64,000 bases of DNA from JBCAXA01 sp038749025 (GTDB lineage Bacteria; Pseudomonadota; Gammaproteobacteria; Steroidobacterales; Woeseiaceae), in assembly GCA_038749025.1 (NCBI GenBank), contig JBCDIL010000010.1, forward strand, positions 60,870-124,869. The letters are read 5' to 3'. Within the stretch, counting starts at the first letter, position 1. Each line of letters begins with the position of its first letter. A model generated the notes under the pieces. The model had not been told where the DNA came from. It saw only the letters and a program-made list of their open reading frames with translations, and ran no database searches. The translations under genes and the position numbers were made by a program. This document shows, piece after piece, positions 34,871-42,855 of this stretch.

Positions 34871-35216
34871 GAATAACGATGGGCTTAGCGCCGTTTTCTC
34901 CGCACTGTCGGACGACACGCGGCGGCACATGATTACCCAACTCGCTGGGCACGAGCACAACGTTCGCGCGCTTACCGAGAAATACGCGATATCGCAGCCC
35001 GCAATATCGAAGCATCTGCGCATTCTTGAAAAAGCCGGGTTGGTCACACGCACCAAATCCGGTCGCGAGACCATTGTCCGTATAGAACCAGCCCCACTGA
35101 AGCAGGTCACCGACTGGATTGATTTCTACACCCGCCATTGGCAAGACCAGTTCGACGCAGTGGATGCCTACCTCAGTAAGAGGAAACAGAAAATCAAAGG
35201 GAACCGAGCGTCATGA
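34869..35216 (+). CDS. ArsR family winged-helix regulator
   Basis: 115 residues from ATG 34869. The DNA-binding core is VFSALSDDTRRHMITQLAG, LTEKYAISQPAISKHLRILEKAGLVTRTKSGRE. No metal-binding Cys pair is seen, as usual in the ArsR subgroup that is paired with SRPBCC genes. It overlaps the downstream SRPBCC gene by 4 bases (ATGA). The gene has no room for a Shine-Dalgarno after the predicted transcription start, so it is probably translated from a leaderless mRNA. Confidence 0.92.
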   Translation: MNNDGLSAVFSALSDDTRRHMITQLAGHEHNVRALTEKYAISQPAISKHLRILEKAGLVTRTKSGRETIVRIEPAPLKQVTDWIDFYTRHWQDQFDAVDAYLSKRKQKIKGNRAS

Positions 35217-35677
35217 GTACAGATATCCAATTTCGCGGAAACGACCTCGTTGTTCGCCGAACCTATGCTGCATCGATTGACGATGTGTTCGATGCCTGGA
35301 TAGAGACCAGCAAGCTCAAACGCTGGTGGGGCTGTGCTGAATGCACAGATGTACAGTCTGAGGTCGACGCGAAGGTGGGTGGCAAGTACAACCATCACAT
35401 GACCTTACAAACGAACGCCGGGACGCATGAGGTCCCAGGGTTCGCGACGCTCATTGAATACGACCCGCCCCATAAGCTCGCGTATACGTCTAACGACGAG
35501 GACGATCCGATGGTTATCACGGTTAGTTTTACCGCGGTTCCGGACGGTACGCATGTCGAGCTGGTGCATTCGAACATACCGTCTGTGAAGGTCGATGGTG
35601 ATCAGGAATTGCGAGACATCATTCGCGAAGGATGGAGCGCGGCGATCGACAAGCTCGCCCCAGTGGTTGAGTTGTAG
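35213..35677 (+). CDS. SRPBCC (AHSA1-like) domain protein
   Basis: 154 residues of the AHSA1/START-like fold: LVVRRTYAASIDDVFDAWIETSKLKRWWG, VGGKYNHHMTL, GFATLIEYDPPHKLAYTS, THVELVHSNIPS and C-terminal WSAAIDKLAPVVE. Such proteins hold a hydrophobic ligand pocket. The ArsR-SRPBCC two-gene operon is a widespread pairing in which the regulator controls the pair; the ligand is not known. Confidence 0.9.
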   Translation: MSTDIQFRGNDLVVRRTYAASIDDVFDAWIETSKLKRWWGCAECTDVQSEVDAKVGGKYNHHMTLQTNAGTHEVPGFATLIEYDPPHKLAYTSNDEDDPMVITVSFTAVPDGTHVELVHSNIPSVKVDGDQELRDIIREGWSAAIDKLAPVVEL

Positions 35678-36177
35678 TTTTCTTCAGTCCGGCTGCACTA
35701 CCGCTTGGTCCGTACCTGCTTTTCGGCAAAAGGCATGGTTCGACACTACGCTCGTTACAGGGCTACGGCGTAGCGAAGCAAACCAAAACGAGTAGAAGCG
35801 GCATTAAGTTGGGGCCGCTGTCCGCCGCAGGTTACCTGAGTCAGTGAAACAAGACGGGCATAGTAGGTAGAGCATGATGGCGGCCAGCGCGATCCCATCA
35901 TATCCGTAACGTCGTACAGGCTGGCTTTCTTGAGGCGGTTTTATTACGCAGCGTCGATGCCCAAGCGCCGGGCCTGATCCAATCTTCTGGTATAAATGTG
36001 GCTGTCCACTTTCCTGTCGTCTCTCGTTATTGTTAAGCGCTCCGTTGAATGCGACCGCCCAACAATCCAATCATGGTTCGCATCTAGCCCGCTAACGAAT
36101 ACTATTAGGTCAGCTCTCCGCAGCAGCAACGCATGCTGGCCGCGCACATCGTACGCTACGCAATGGGCGACCTACCG
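35678..36177. other. intergenic region, no gene recognised
   Basis: 500 bases. Frames are short on both strands; a minus-strand frame (36070-35804) has one hydrophobic patch (YDGIALAAIMLYLLCPSC) but no other coding signs and is not called. A GCCCAACAATCC near 36058 resembles an attC R'' box without a partner. Confidence 0.4.
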
Positions 36178-36666
36178 ATGAAAGTCGACGTTACCGTATC
36201 GAGGCTAGATCTACTGAAGGGGCAGCTTCGACTAATTCCTCGTTTGAGAGCCAACTATATTTTTCTAGCGCTCTTGTGGGTCACGGGCAGTGTGATCAAT
36301 TTCGGTCTTGCGGCGGAATTCGGCGTTCCGGTCTATTTGATTGTGGTAACACTATTCGCATTTGTCGCTTTCACGATATCGATGACTTTTTGTATCGGTT
36401 TTGCCATTTTGATGGCATCGGAGAAACACGGATCGTTGGGTCAACATACCTTTGAGATCACAGACGATGCATTTGTAGAGGACACATTGGCAACATCGAC
36501 CGCCACGAAGTGGGCTGGTATTCAGAAATTATGGTCGTTCCGAGCCGTTAGTTACATTCTAATCTCCGGCTACCGATTTCACGTTATTCCCGCACGGGCA
36601 TTCGACACGAAAGATGGCTACAGGACATTCGTGGATCAAATCAGCACGCGTATCAGCAGTTCGTAA
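36178..36666 (+). CDS. YcxB-like membrane protein
   Basis: 162 residues from ATG 36178. Two transmembrane helices (about 28-48 and 54-76) are followed by a soluble domain with the YcxB-like pattern TFEITDDAFVEDT...TKWAGIQKLWSFRAVSYILISGYRFHVIPARAFDTKDGYRTFVDQI. The function of the family is unknown. An upstream in-frame ATG (36133) adds 15 residues of unlikely sequence. Confidence 0.78.
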   Translation: MKVDVTVSRLDLLKGQLRLIPRLRANYIFLALLWVTGSVINFGLAAEFGVPVYLIVVTLFAFVAFTISMTFCIGFAILMASEKHGSLGQHTFEITDDAFVEDTLATSTATKWAGIQKLWSFRAVSYILISGYRFHVIPARAFDTKDGYRTFVDQISTRISSS

Positions 36667-36688
36667 CGATTACCGCTGTACACATACT

Positions 36689-36862
36689 ATGGCAGTAGCC
36701 CTTGCGAACACCTTCCTTCGAAACCCAGCGAGCGAGGCAGACCCTGCTCTGGTCAGATGCGGTGCGAGCGGTTAGCAACCTGTACTTGATGTGATTAGCG
36801 GTAACGACATTACGATGCGCACGCTTCAGCGGATAAAGACGCACCTAGGTGGCAAAGTCTAG
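36689..36862 (+). pseudogene. small gene, copy A of a duplicated 57-residue family (in-frame stop)
   Basis: ATG 36689 opens MAVALANTFLRNPASEADPA...CGASG, then TAG at 36773-36775, then the same frame continues QPVLDVISGNDITMRTLQRIKTHLGGKV to TAG 36862. It aligns along its whole length, in the same reading frame and without gaps, with copy B at 38109-38291. The string LRNPASEA is identical. The tail (ITMRTLQRIKTHLG) has the look of a small HTH or DNA-binding helix pair, but this is only a resemblance. Confidence 0.55.
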
Positions 36863-37072
36863 CGGGCAGCCTGATACTGGATGAAGTTGTAATAGTCGAT
36901 GGAAAGCGTACTACAGCAAGTCATGCGGATAGCGTGTTGGGCCCGAGCCCATAAAGGGCTCGGCTTTGCGGTGGAACTCTCGGTCCGGGAGGATGGCGCC
37001 GTAGTGCTACGGCAAGCAGGGCCGGTCAACCGAACAAAATCTCTTCGAAGCAGAGGCCGAATTGATCGGTGA

Positions 37073-37315
37073 TCGGCGTTTACCGAGCACACCGGCGATC
37101 GAAGTACGGTAGAGGCGCTCCTCACCGAATTAGGAGACGCGAGCCTGCCGGCCATACCTCCATTTACTGGCGGGTTTGACGGAACTACCTACTGCGTAAG
37201 AATCGAAAGCGGTTTTAGTGCAATAGAGTATTCATGGTGGCTGGATTGCCCGGAACCTTGGCAGGCGGTTAGCGATTTTTGGGCGGGTATCGTCGCACTC
37301 TCGGGTAGGACCTAA
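37073..37315 (+). pseudogene. start-less remnant of a coding region
   Basis: An 80-codon open frame with no start codon, ending TAA 37313-37315. It reads ...VEALLTELGDASLPAIPPFTGGFDGTTYCVRIESGFSAIEYSWWLDCPEPWQAVSDFW..., which has the composition of a real small protein. The upstream part is cut off by TGA at 37070-37072. No family named. Confidence 0.45.
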
Positions 37316-37552
37316 ACGGTATCAGTAGGCGGTGTTGAAGCGTTTGCGGTGCGAGCGGAGTCGAAAGAGCTTGTGGGGATGCGTCTAGCTGGGTGGTGGA
37401 GACGGCACTGTGCATTGATGTTCACTTAGGGATTGTGCGGCTCTCGACGTGGATACCCGTGCACATCCAGTGCTCACATTCCGCGATCCTATGTTCAAGT
37501 CTATAGGCAGCAGGTTCATTATTGTGACGACGAGAGAATCAAACGTAAGAGT

Positions 37553-37975
37553 ATGAGCCGTAACTTCTTGTTTGTATTTTTCGCCGTTAAGGGATTACTC
37601 GTCGCCTGGGGTCTGTTGGGGCTTGTTGAGTACTTCGTCCCGGCGGTGAACGTTGGTTTGCAAGACGATAACTTTCCCCGTGGCGTTCAGTTTCTCCACT
37701 GGGTTCTTGTTCTACTCACCGGATCTATCTTCCTCGTCGGTTTCTATTGGCGGTGGCGCTTCACACCGTTTGCGACCATAACGATGTACGCGACGCTGGC
37801 AACTCTATGCTTTGTAGAGACGGTGGACTTCGATGCGTTTGGCGGTGGCACAGCACGATTTTTCATCATGGGAGCCGAGTACCTGCTCTACATAGTTCTC
37901 TCTACCTATCTGATCAAATCAACGCACATCCAGGATCGTTTTGAACAAACACCGGACGGCGTATCGCAGGCTTGA
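37553..37975 (+). CDS. four-helix membrane protein of unknown function
   Basis: 140 residues from ATG 37553; a longer reading frame upstream gives a polar, atypical 40-residue extension and was not used. Four hydrophobic segments (about 3-27, 46-67, 71-92 and 101-121) and a polar tail. The layout recalls DUF-type small integral proteins with conserved FVExVDFDAFGGG near helix 3. Function unknown. Confidence 0.7.
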   Translation: MSRNFLFVFFAVKGLLVAWGLLGLVEYFVPAVNVGLQDDNFPRGVQFLHWVLVLLTGSIFLVGFYWRWRFTPFATITMYATLATLCFVETVDFDAFGGGTARFFIMGAEYLLYIVLSTYLIKSTHIQDRFEQTPDGVSQA

Positions 37976-38108
37976 CAAAAATCACCGTCACCGCGATCGT
38001 TTCTCTGTTTAATGCCGACTAAAGATTTCGAATAGCAGATACGGTTACCTAAAAGTAAGCAGCTAAGCAAGTGGGGACCCGCTAGCAACGTCTTAAGAAG
38101 GAACGATC

Positions 38109-38291
38109 CTGAATAAAATCGTTGTTGCCATTGCGAAGGCTTTGTTGCGAAACCCAGCGAGCGAGGCAGCGCCTGTACTGGCCGGATGTGGCGCTAGCCG
38201 CGGACAAGGCGTACATGATCTCATTCGCGGCTGTAACTCGGCGAAGCGATTGCCGAATAGAATGGATAAGGACCTTGGTGAAAAGCCCTAG
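38109..38291 (+). pseudogene. small gene, copy B of a duplicated 57-residue family
   Basis: Continuous frame from a possible CTG (38109) to TAG 38289-38291: NKIVVAIAKALLRNPASEAAPV...CGASRGQGVHDLIRGCN...NRMDKDLGEKP. It matches copy A at 36689 in the same frame, and the 23 bases coding for RNPASEA are identical while the rest has diverged mostly at the protein-tolerated level. No ATG, GTG or TTG start is available, so it is either truncated or uses an unusual start. Confidence 0.5.
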
Positions 38292-38297
38292 CGATTT

Positions 38298-38447
38298 GTG
38301 TTGAGCCTGCTCGTAGCTATGGCCGCAGCGTCACCAACCTCCGAGACTCGGCTGCGCACTCTTAACGATGGTGACAGTCGCACGCAACCCTTAAGCGTTC
38401 ACTCGGCCGACTGTATTGGATTAATACGAGTACTAGATGCCATTTAG
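38298..38447 (+). CDS. possible 49-residue exported peptide
   Basis: GTG 38298 opens a frame (MLSLLVAMAAASPTSETRLRTLNDGDSRTQ...) with a short signal-peptide-like start, ending at TAG 38445-38447, 11 bases inside the next gene. No Shine-Dalgarno is evident. It could be the N-terminal stub of a deleted secreted protein. Confidence 0.25.
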   Translation: MLSLLVAMAAASPTSETRLRTLNDGDSRTQPLSVHSADCIGLIRVLDAI

Positions 38448-39006
38448 ACTGTCTATTACCGCCTCACTAGTATTTCTCACCGCGTGTGTGGCGTTCACTC
38501 GAGACAAATTCCCAAGCTGGACAGACCTAAGTGATTTCGAGCGAGAGTGGTATTCGAAGCACTTAATCGCCGCTCGTGAGCGACCGCTTTTCCCACAGAC
38601 TGATAGCCGAACTATCCGGCTAACGTGGTTGCGCACCTTTCATAACCCCATTGTGGTTCGTATCGACTGTGCCGAAGAATGTGCGGTAAACGCTGTACGA
38701 CTGTCAGGGGCGGGTGGCTACAAACCGGGCCACATCGCTGAGAAAACTAGCTACATATTGACGCCAACAAGCGCAGAGGCTCTTCAGGATCAAGTCGCTG
38801 ATGCCCGCGACTATCAGAGTCCAGAGAATATCGAGTTTGTTGTTCTCGATGGTGCAAGATGGATTCTTGAACTATCTGAAAACGGTGATTACAAGGCGTG
38901 GACTACTTACGGGCCAGGCTTAGTGTCGAACGAAGCGTTTTCCAAACTGCTGTACACACTGGTCGAGATGTCCAAATTCGAAATTGCTGAGGGTGAGACC
39001 TATTGA
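38437..39006 (+). CDS. putative lipoprotein of unknown function
   Basis: 189 residues with a lipobox-like signal (ITASLVFLTAC, Cys 17). The mature part begins with helices rich in Trp (SWTDLSDFEREWYSKHLIAARERPLF) and then a beta-rich body (RLTWLRTFHNPIVVRIDCAEECAVNAVRLSGAGGYKPG). Two further Cys (about 78 and 82) form a C-x3-C. No family recognised. Confidence 0.75.
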   Translation: MPFRLSITASLVFLTACVAFTRDKFPSWTDLSDFEREWYSKHLIAARERPLFPQTDSRTIRLTWLRTFHNPIVVRIDCAEECAVNAVRLSGAGGYKPGHIAEKTSYILTPTSAEALQDQVADARDYQSPENIEFVVLDGARWILELSENGDYKAWTTYGPGLVSNEAFSKLLYTLVEMSKFEIAEGETY

Positions 39007-39102
39007 TTGGGCCCTATCCAATCGAGAGCCGATCTATTCAGCTACGCCAGACGAACACAACGCAAGTCACCTGATGCTATTCAACAGAGTTACTAGGAAA
39101 CT

Positions 39103-39507
39103 ATGGACGCAATAATCATAACGCCAGCCTACGCCGCGCTGTTCGCACTGCTGTTTTTCACACTCAGCGTCCGAACCATCATTATGCGAAGACGCTTTGG
39201 CGTGGCTCTTGGGCATGGCGACCAAACCCTTGTCGAGCGTGCGGCACGAGCACATGCAAACTTTGCGGAGTACGTGCCGTTTGCGTTGTTACTCGTGTTC
39301 TTTTTGGAAGCACGGCTTGAAAGCTCGATCGTCATTCATGGACTGTGCCTCCTTCTACTTGTTGGACGACTTTTGCATGCCTACGGTGTTAGTCAGCCAA
39401 AGGAGAACTACAGCTTCCGTGTCACCGGAATGTCGATGACGTTTACCGTGCTGCTGTTGGGAGCGTTGTTGATCCTTTGGAAATATGCGATTGCTTTCGC
39501 TAGATAG
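39103..39507 (+). CDS. MAPEG family membrane protein (YecN-like)
   Basis: 134 residues with four helices. The motif RAARAHANFAEYVPFALLLVFFLEAR (about 45-70) and LLVGRLLHAYGVSQPKENYSFRVTGMSMTF (about 86-115) are those of the short bacterial MAPEG proteins, including the R-x-x-H-A-x-G region. Enzymatic activity of this branch is not established. It is a different branch from the MAPEG gene at 33336. Confidence 0.88.
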   Translation: MDAIIITPAYAALFALLFFTLSVRTIIMRRRFGVALGHGDQTLVERAARAHANFAEYVPFALLLVFFLEARLESSIVIHGLCLLLLVGRLLHAYGVSQPKENYSFRVTGMSMTFTVLLLGALLILWKYAIAFAR

Positions 39508-39553
39508 CGACTCGAAAAACTAAGCATTTGTCGCCAATAAGTTGGAGTAGTAA

Positions 39554-39937
39554 GTGCGTAGCCTTTTTGCGGCTGTAAGTTTGTTTCTGCAGGTCGTTGG
39601 CCTCTTCGGGCTAGCCATTGCGATGCTAGGGGTTCTCAAATTCGTCCAGATTACTGCTCTGTACGGCTCCCCGGACGATCCGCGGCTCGTCGCCGGCGGG
39701 CTTGCTCAGATCCTTACCGGTTTATTGGTTCCGGGAATGTGTGGGTTCGTAGGCGTATTAATCGCTTGGCTCTTGTTGCGTAAAGGCACCGAATCTCCTG
39801 GGTGGTTTAAGCAAATACTACGCGTACTGGCCTGGGTGTGGATCGTACTGGTCCCAGTAGGAACAGCAGTTGGTCTCTTGCTGCTTGTTTGGTTGAGACG
39901 CAGTACGGCGGCCGAATCTACCGGAGATGTTGACTGA
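39554..39937 (+). CDS. small membrane protein
   Basis: 127 residues, GTG start, three transmembrane helices (about 8-32, 51-76 and 90-114) and an acidic tail. The stop codon shares bases with the start of the SMI1-like gene (TGATG), so the two are translationally coupled. No family recognised. Confidence 0.72.
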   Translation: MRSLFAAVSLFLQVVGLFGLAIAMLGVLKFVQITALYGSPDDPRLVAGGLAQILTGLLVPGMCGFVGVLIAWLLLRKGTESPGWFKQILRVLAWVWIVLVPVGTAVGLLLLVWLRRSTAAESTGDVD

Positions 39938-40449
39938 TGTGGGATACGACATTCCCGCCGTTACTCAGCGAGCTGCATCGCTTGGAGTTCGACTACGCGG
40001 ATGGCGATGGTATCGACTTCGAACCGTACACAGCCTTTATGACTGCCGAAGAAACCCGGGAGTGGTTCCGCTTGTGGACCGGGAATCCTGAAGTGGAGGG
40101 ATCGGTGTTCAGAATCTTCGGCCAAGATGGTACTGGGGGGTACGCTGCATTTTGGCTGCAAGATGACATCGAGGACATTCTTCAACAGCCGATCGTGTTC
40201 ATGGGGTCGGAAGGTGAAACCGGGGTCGTCGCTATCGACTTTGCCAGCTATTTGTGGGTCTTGGCTGGCGGCGTCGGTCCGTACGAAGCAGTCGCTTATC
40301 CCAGCGACGCACATACCCAACACAAAACTTTCCATACGTTCGCTGAACAGCATTCGACTCGACATATGCTTACGGCTCCGGCTGTTATCAACGAAGCGCG
40401 AGATTCCTACCCAAACTTTGGCTCTTGGGTAGAGTCATTGTGCCGATGA
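39937..40449 (+). CDS. SMI1/KNR4 (SUKH)-like protein, possible immunity protein
   Basis: 170 residues. The centre QDGTGGYAAFWL...QQPIVFMGSEGETGVVAIDFASYLWVLAGGVGPYEAV fits the SUKH fold (G-x-Y...W-x...P-V-x-x-x-G-S-E-G...V-A). SUKH proteins typically neutralise nuclease or deaminase toxins from contact-dependent systems. No toxin gene is visible here, so it may be an orphan immunity gene. Coupled to the membrane protein gene upstream by TGATG. Confidence 0.7.
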   Translation: MWDTTFPPLLSELHRLEFDYADGDGIDFEPYTAFMTAEETREWFRLWTGNPEVEGSVFRIFGQDGTGGYAAFWLQDDIEDILQQPIVFMGSEGETGVVAIDFASYLWVLAGGVGPYEAVAYPSDAHTQHKTFHTFAEQHSTRHMLTAPAVINEARDSYPNFGSWVESLCR

Positions 40450-40495
40450 GCGCTTGATGGGTGGCACTGAGTACGCTGCCGGTAGCCCTCAACGT

Positions 40496-41425
40496 ATGAG
40501 TCTCGAAACGAAAATCGAGGGTGGCTTAATCGGTTTGCTGGTTGGCGATGCGTTGGGTGTGCCGTACGAGTTTCACAAGCCGCTTAATATTCCCAAGCCA
40601 GAGCTTATCGGGTTCGAGCCTCCCCACGGGTTCGACCGAGCTCATCCCGGCGTTCCGCCGGGCACCTGGTCGGACGACGGCGCACAAGCACTTTGTCTTC
40701 TTGCATCACTGCTGACTCGCGGTGAATTTGATGCGCATGACTTCGGTAATCGTCTACAAAACTGGCGCGATTACGGATACATGGCGGTCGGCGGGAAGGT
40801 ATTCGATATTGGCTTTACGACGAATGCCGCGCTAAACCGTTTGCAAGCGGGTTCACAGCCGCTCGATGCTGGGCCCTCCGATGAGAGATCGAACGGTAAC
40901 GGCTCGTTGATGCGCGTGTTGCCGCTCGCGTTGTGGCACGTTGGGCCTGACGAGGAACTGGTTCGCTACGCCTGTGCGCAGTCTCGAGTTACTCATGGGC
41001 ATCCGCGGTCGCAAGTTTGCTGTGCGCTTTACTGCTTGTGGACGCGACGATATCTGCAGGAACACGCAGATCCTTGGGATAACGCGGTAAGTACGCTCCG
41101 ATCAATAGCTGGAACCGATAGTCTATTGAGAGATGAACTAGAGAGAGAGGTAAGGCCGGACGAGACTGTGGTTGGCACTGGTACAGGCTATGTCATTGAT
41201 TCGCTGCACAGCACGCGGCAATTGATGGTTCTCGAGTCGTTTGAAGCCATCGTAAGAGGTGCTGTTGGCCTTGGCTTCGATACGGACACCACGGCCTGCA
41301 TCGCCGGTGGTCTGGCGGGCGTCCGATTTGGTCGCCAGGGCATACCAATGCGGTGGCAGAATGCGCTTCGCGGCAAAGACCTGTACACACCACTACTCGA
41401 AGAATTGCTGGAACACCATCGTTAG
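40496..41425 (+). CDS. ADP-ribosylglycohydrolase family protein
   Basis: 309 residues from ATG 40496. Family motifs: GLIGLLVGDALGVPYEF (residues 10-26), the first metal site WSDDGAQAL (about 59), NGNGSLMRVLPLAL (about 133) and the second metal site GFDTDTTACIAGGLAGVRFG (about 260). These Asp residues bind two Mg or Mn ions. Such enzymes remove ADP-ribose from modified proteins or small molecules. Lies between the SMI1-like gene and a DUF4291 gene in a run of plus-strand single genes. Confidence 0.92.
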   Translation: MSLETKIEGGLIGLLVGDALGVPYEFHKPLNIPKPELIGFEPPHGFDRAHPGVPPGTWSDDGAQALCLLASLLTRGEFDAHDFGNRLQNWRDYGYMAVGGKVFDIGFTTNAALNRLQAGSQPLDAGPSDERSNGNGSLMRVLPLALWHVGPDEELVRYACAQSRVTHGHPRSQVCCALYCLWTRRYLQEHADPWDNAVSTLRSIAGTDSLLRDELEREVRPDETVVGTGTGYVIDSLHSTRQLMVLESFEAIVRGAVGLGFDTDTTACIAGGLAGVRFGRQGIPMRWQNALRGKDLYTPLLEELLEHHR

Positions 41426-41433
41426 ATCACACC

Positions 41434-42066
41434 GTGGAAACTGAACTTTACAGCTCTCAGACCAAACGCTGGCCCGCAGCCGGGCGGCACATACTCGCCG
41501 ACTACAACGACGACACCGTTACCGTCTACCAAGCGTACCGACCCGCCATCGGCCGTTATGCGGCCGAGCACGGTAAGTTCGGCGGCGAGTTCAGCTATTC
41601 CCGAATGAGCTGGATAAAGCCAAACTTCCTGTGGATGATGTACCGCTCAGGTTGGGGCACGAAGCCCGGGCAAGAGATCACGCTCGCCGTGAGACTTCGG
41701 CGTCCGTTCTTCGAGGAGATCTTGGAGCAGGCTGTTCCGTCCAGTTTTAACGAAGAACTGTTTGAGTCGCATGCCGCATGGCAAGAAGCTGTGCAGTCAT
41801 CCAATGTTCGGCTGCAATGGGACCCTGACCATGACCCGGCCGGTGCCAAGCTGGAACGACGGGCGGTGCAGCTTGGGTTGCGTGGCGAGATACTGCAGCG
41901 CTATGGCACTGATGAGTGCGTGTCGATCACCGATATCAGTGAGTTCGTCGCGGCGAAGCGGCCCGCGGCTAGTGCCCCATTCGATAGACTCACCACACCG
42001 GTGGAACGTGTTTACACACCTGTTAGCGACATCGCCCGGGCGCAATTAGGACTGGACACCGCTTAG
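41434..42066 (+). CDS. DUF4291 family protein
   Basis: 210 residues from GTG 41434, 8 bases after the hydrolase stop. Upstream in-frame codons overlap the previous gene and were rejected. Family pattern: GRHILADYNDDTVTVYQAYRPAIGRYAAEHGKFGG, SRMSWIKPNFLWMMYRSGWGTKPGQE and C-terminal ERVYTPVSDIARAQLGL. DUF4291 members are common but uncharacterised. Confidence 0.9.
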   Translation: METELYSSQTKRWPAAGRHILADYNDDTVTVYQAYRPAIGRYAAEHGKFGGEFSYSRMSWIKPNFLWMMYRSGWGTKPGQEITLAVRLRRPFFEEILEQAVPSSFNEELFESHAAWQEAVQSSNVRLQWDPDHDPAGAKLERRAVQLGLRGEILQRYGTDECVSITDISEFVAAKRPAASAPFDRLTTPVERVYTPVSDIARAQLGLDTA

Positions 42067-42122
42067 AGAACCGCTGACAGTTGTGTGAGATACCTACAGC
42101 GGACTATTGGTCTGCGAACATT

Positions 42123-42767
42123 ATGAGTTCCACCCTACATATCGTCCTGCTCGGCGATTCGATATTCGACAACGGCGCCTACGTCCCTGGCGAACCACCC
42201 GTGCGTGAACAGCTTGAGCAAATCCTGCCTGAAGGAGCGAGCGTGACATTGCTAGCCGTTGATGGGGACACGACGGTTCATGTCGAAGGGCAACTGGAGG
42301 ATATGCCGTCAACCGCAACACACGTGGTGCTGAGTTGCGGCGGGAACGATGCGCTTAACTTTCTTCCCGAGTTCACCAAAACAGCCGGCACTATCGCCGA
42401 TGCAATGTTCCGCTTCGGTGAAATTCGGCAGGTTTTCCGTTCGCGGTACCACGATATGCTGCGCGCCATTATGGCGCATGGCTTACCTCTCTACGTCTGC
42501 ACGATTTACGATCAGGTGCCCAATATAGGCGAGGCTGAGCGTGCCGCGTTAGCGATGTTCAACGAGATTATCCTGCAAGAAGCACAGAGCAGCGCAGCAG
42601 CGATTATCGACTTACGCCTCATTTGTCGGGAGGCTGGCGACTATTCTTCCGTCTCACCGATTGAGCCATCGGTGCAAGGCGGTCAAAAAATTGCGAGCGC
42701 CATACGTAGCGCTATTCTTGATGATCATTTACACGCGCGAGTACCTATTATTGGTGGACCGGCTTAA
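42123..42767 (+). CDS. SGNH/GDSL hydrolase family protein
   Basis: 214 residues from ATG 42123. Block I GDSIFDNGAYV gives the nucleophile Ser, and block III is SCGGNDALN (about 72). The usual C-terminal D-x-x-H block is replaced by SPIEPSVQGGQKIA, so the catalytic His may be missing. No signal peptide is seen. Likely an esterase or lipase-like enzyme, activity uncertain. Confidence 0.85.
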   Translation: MSSTLHIVLLGDSIFDNGAYVPGEPPVREQLEQILPEGASVTLLAVDGDTTVHVEGQLEDMPSTATHVVLSCGGNDALNFLPEFTKTAGTIADAMFRFGEIRQVFRSRYHDMLRAIMAHGLPLYVCTIYDQVPNIGEAERAALAMFNEIILQEAQSSAAAIIDLRLICREAGDYSSVSPIEPSVQGGQKIASAIRSAILDDHLHARVPIIGGPA

Positions 42768-42855
42768 ACCGATGGAAACTCGTTCCATGAGTACTTGCCA
42801 ATAGCGTGCGCAGTTCATCAGTCTATCGATACAACAAAAATAGCGGAAACAGTCC

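Noticed and set aside
36052..36070. GCCCAACAATCC as an attC R'' box
   Set aside because: No R' box or pairing arm within 150 bases.
35804..36070. Minus-strand frame with a hydrophobic patch
   Set aside because: Only one helix-like stretch, rest Arg/Pro-rich and without a ribosome-binding site; no support for coding.
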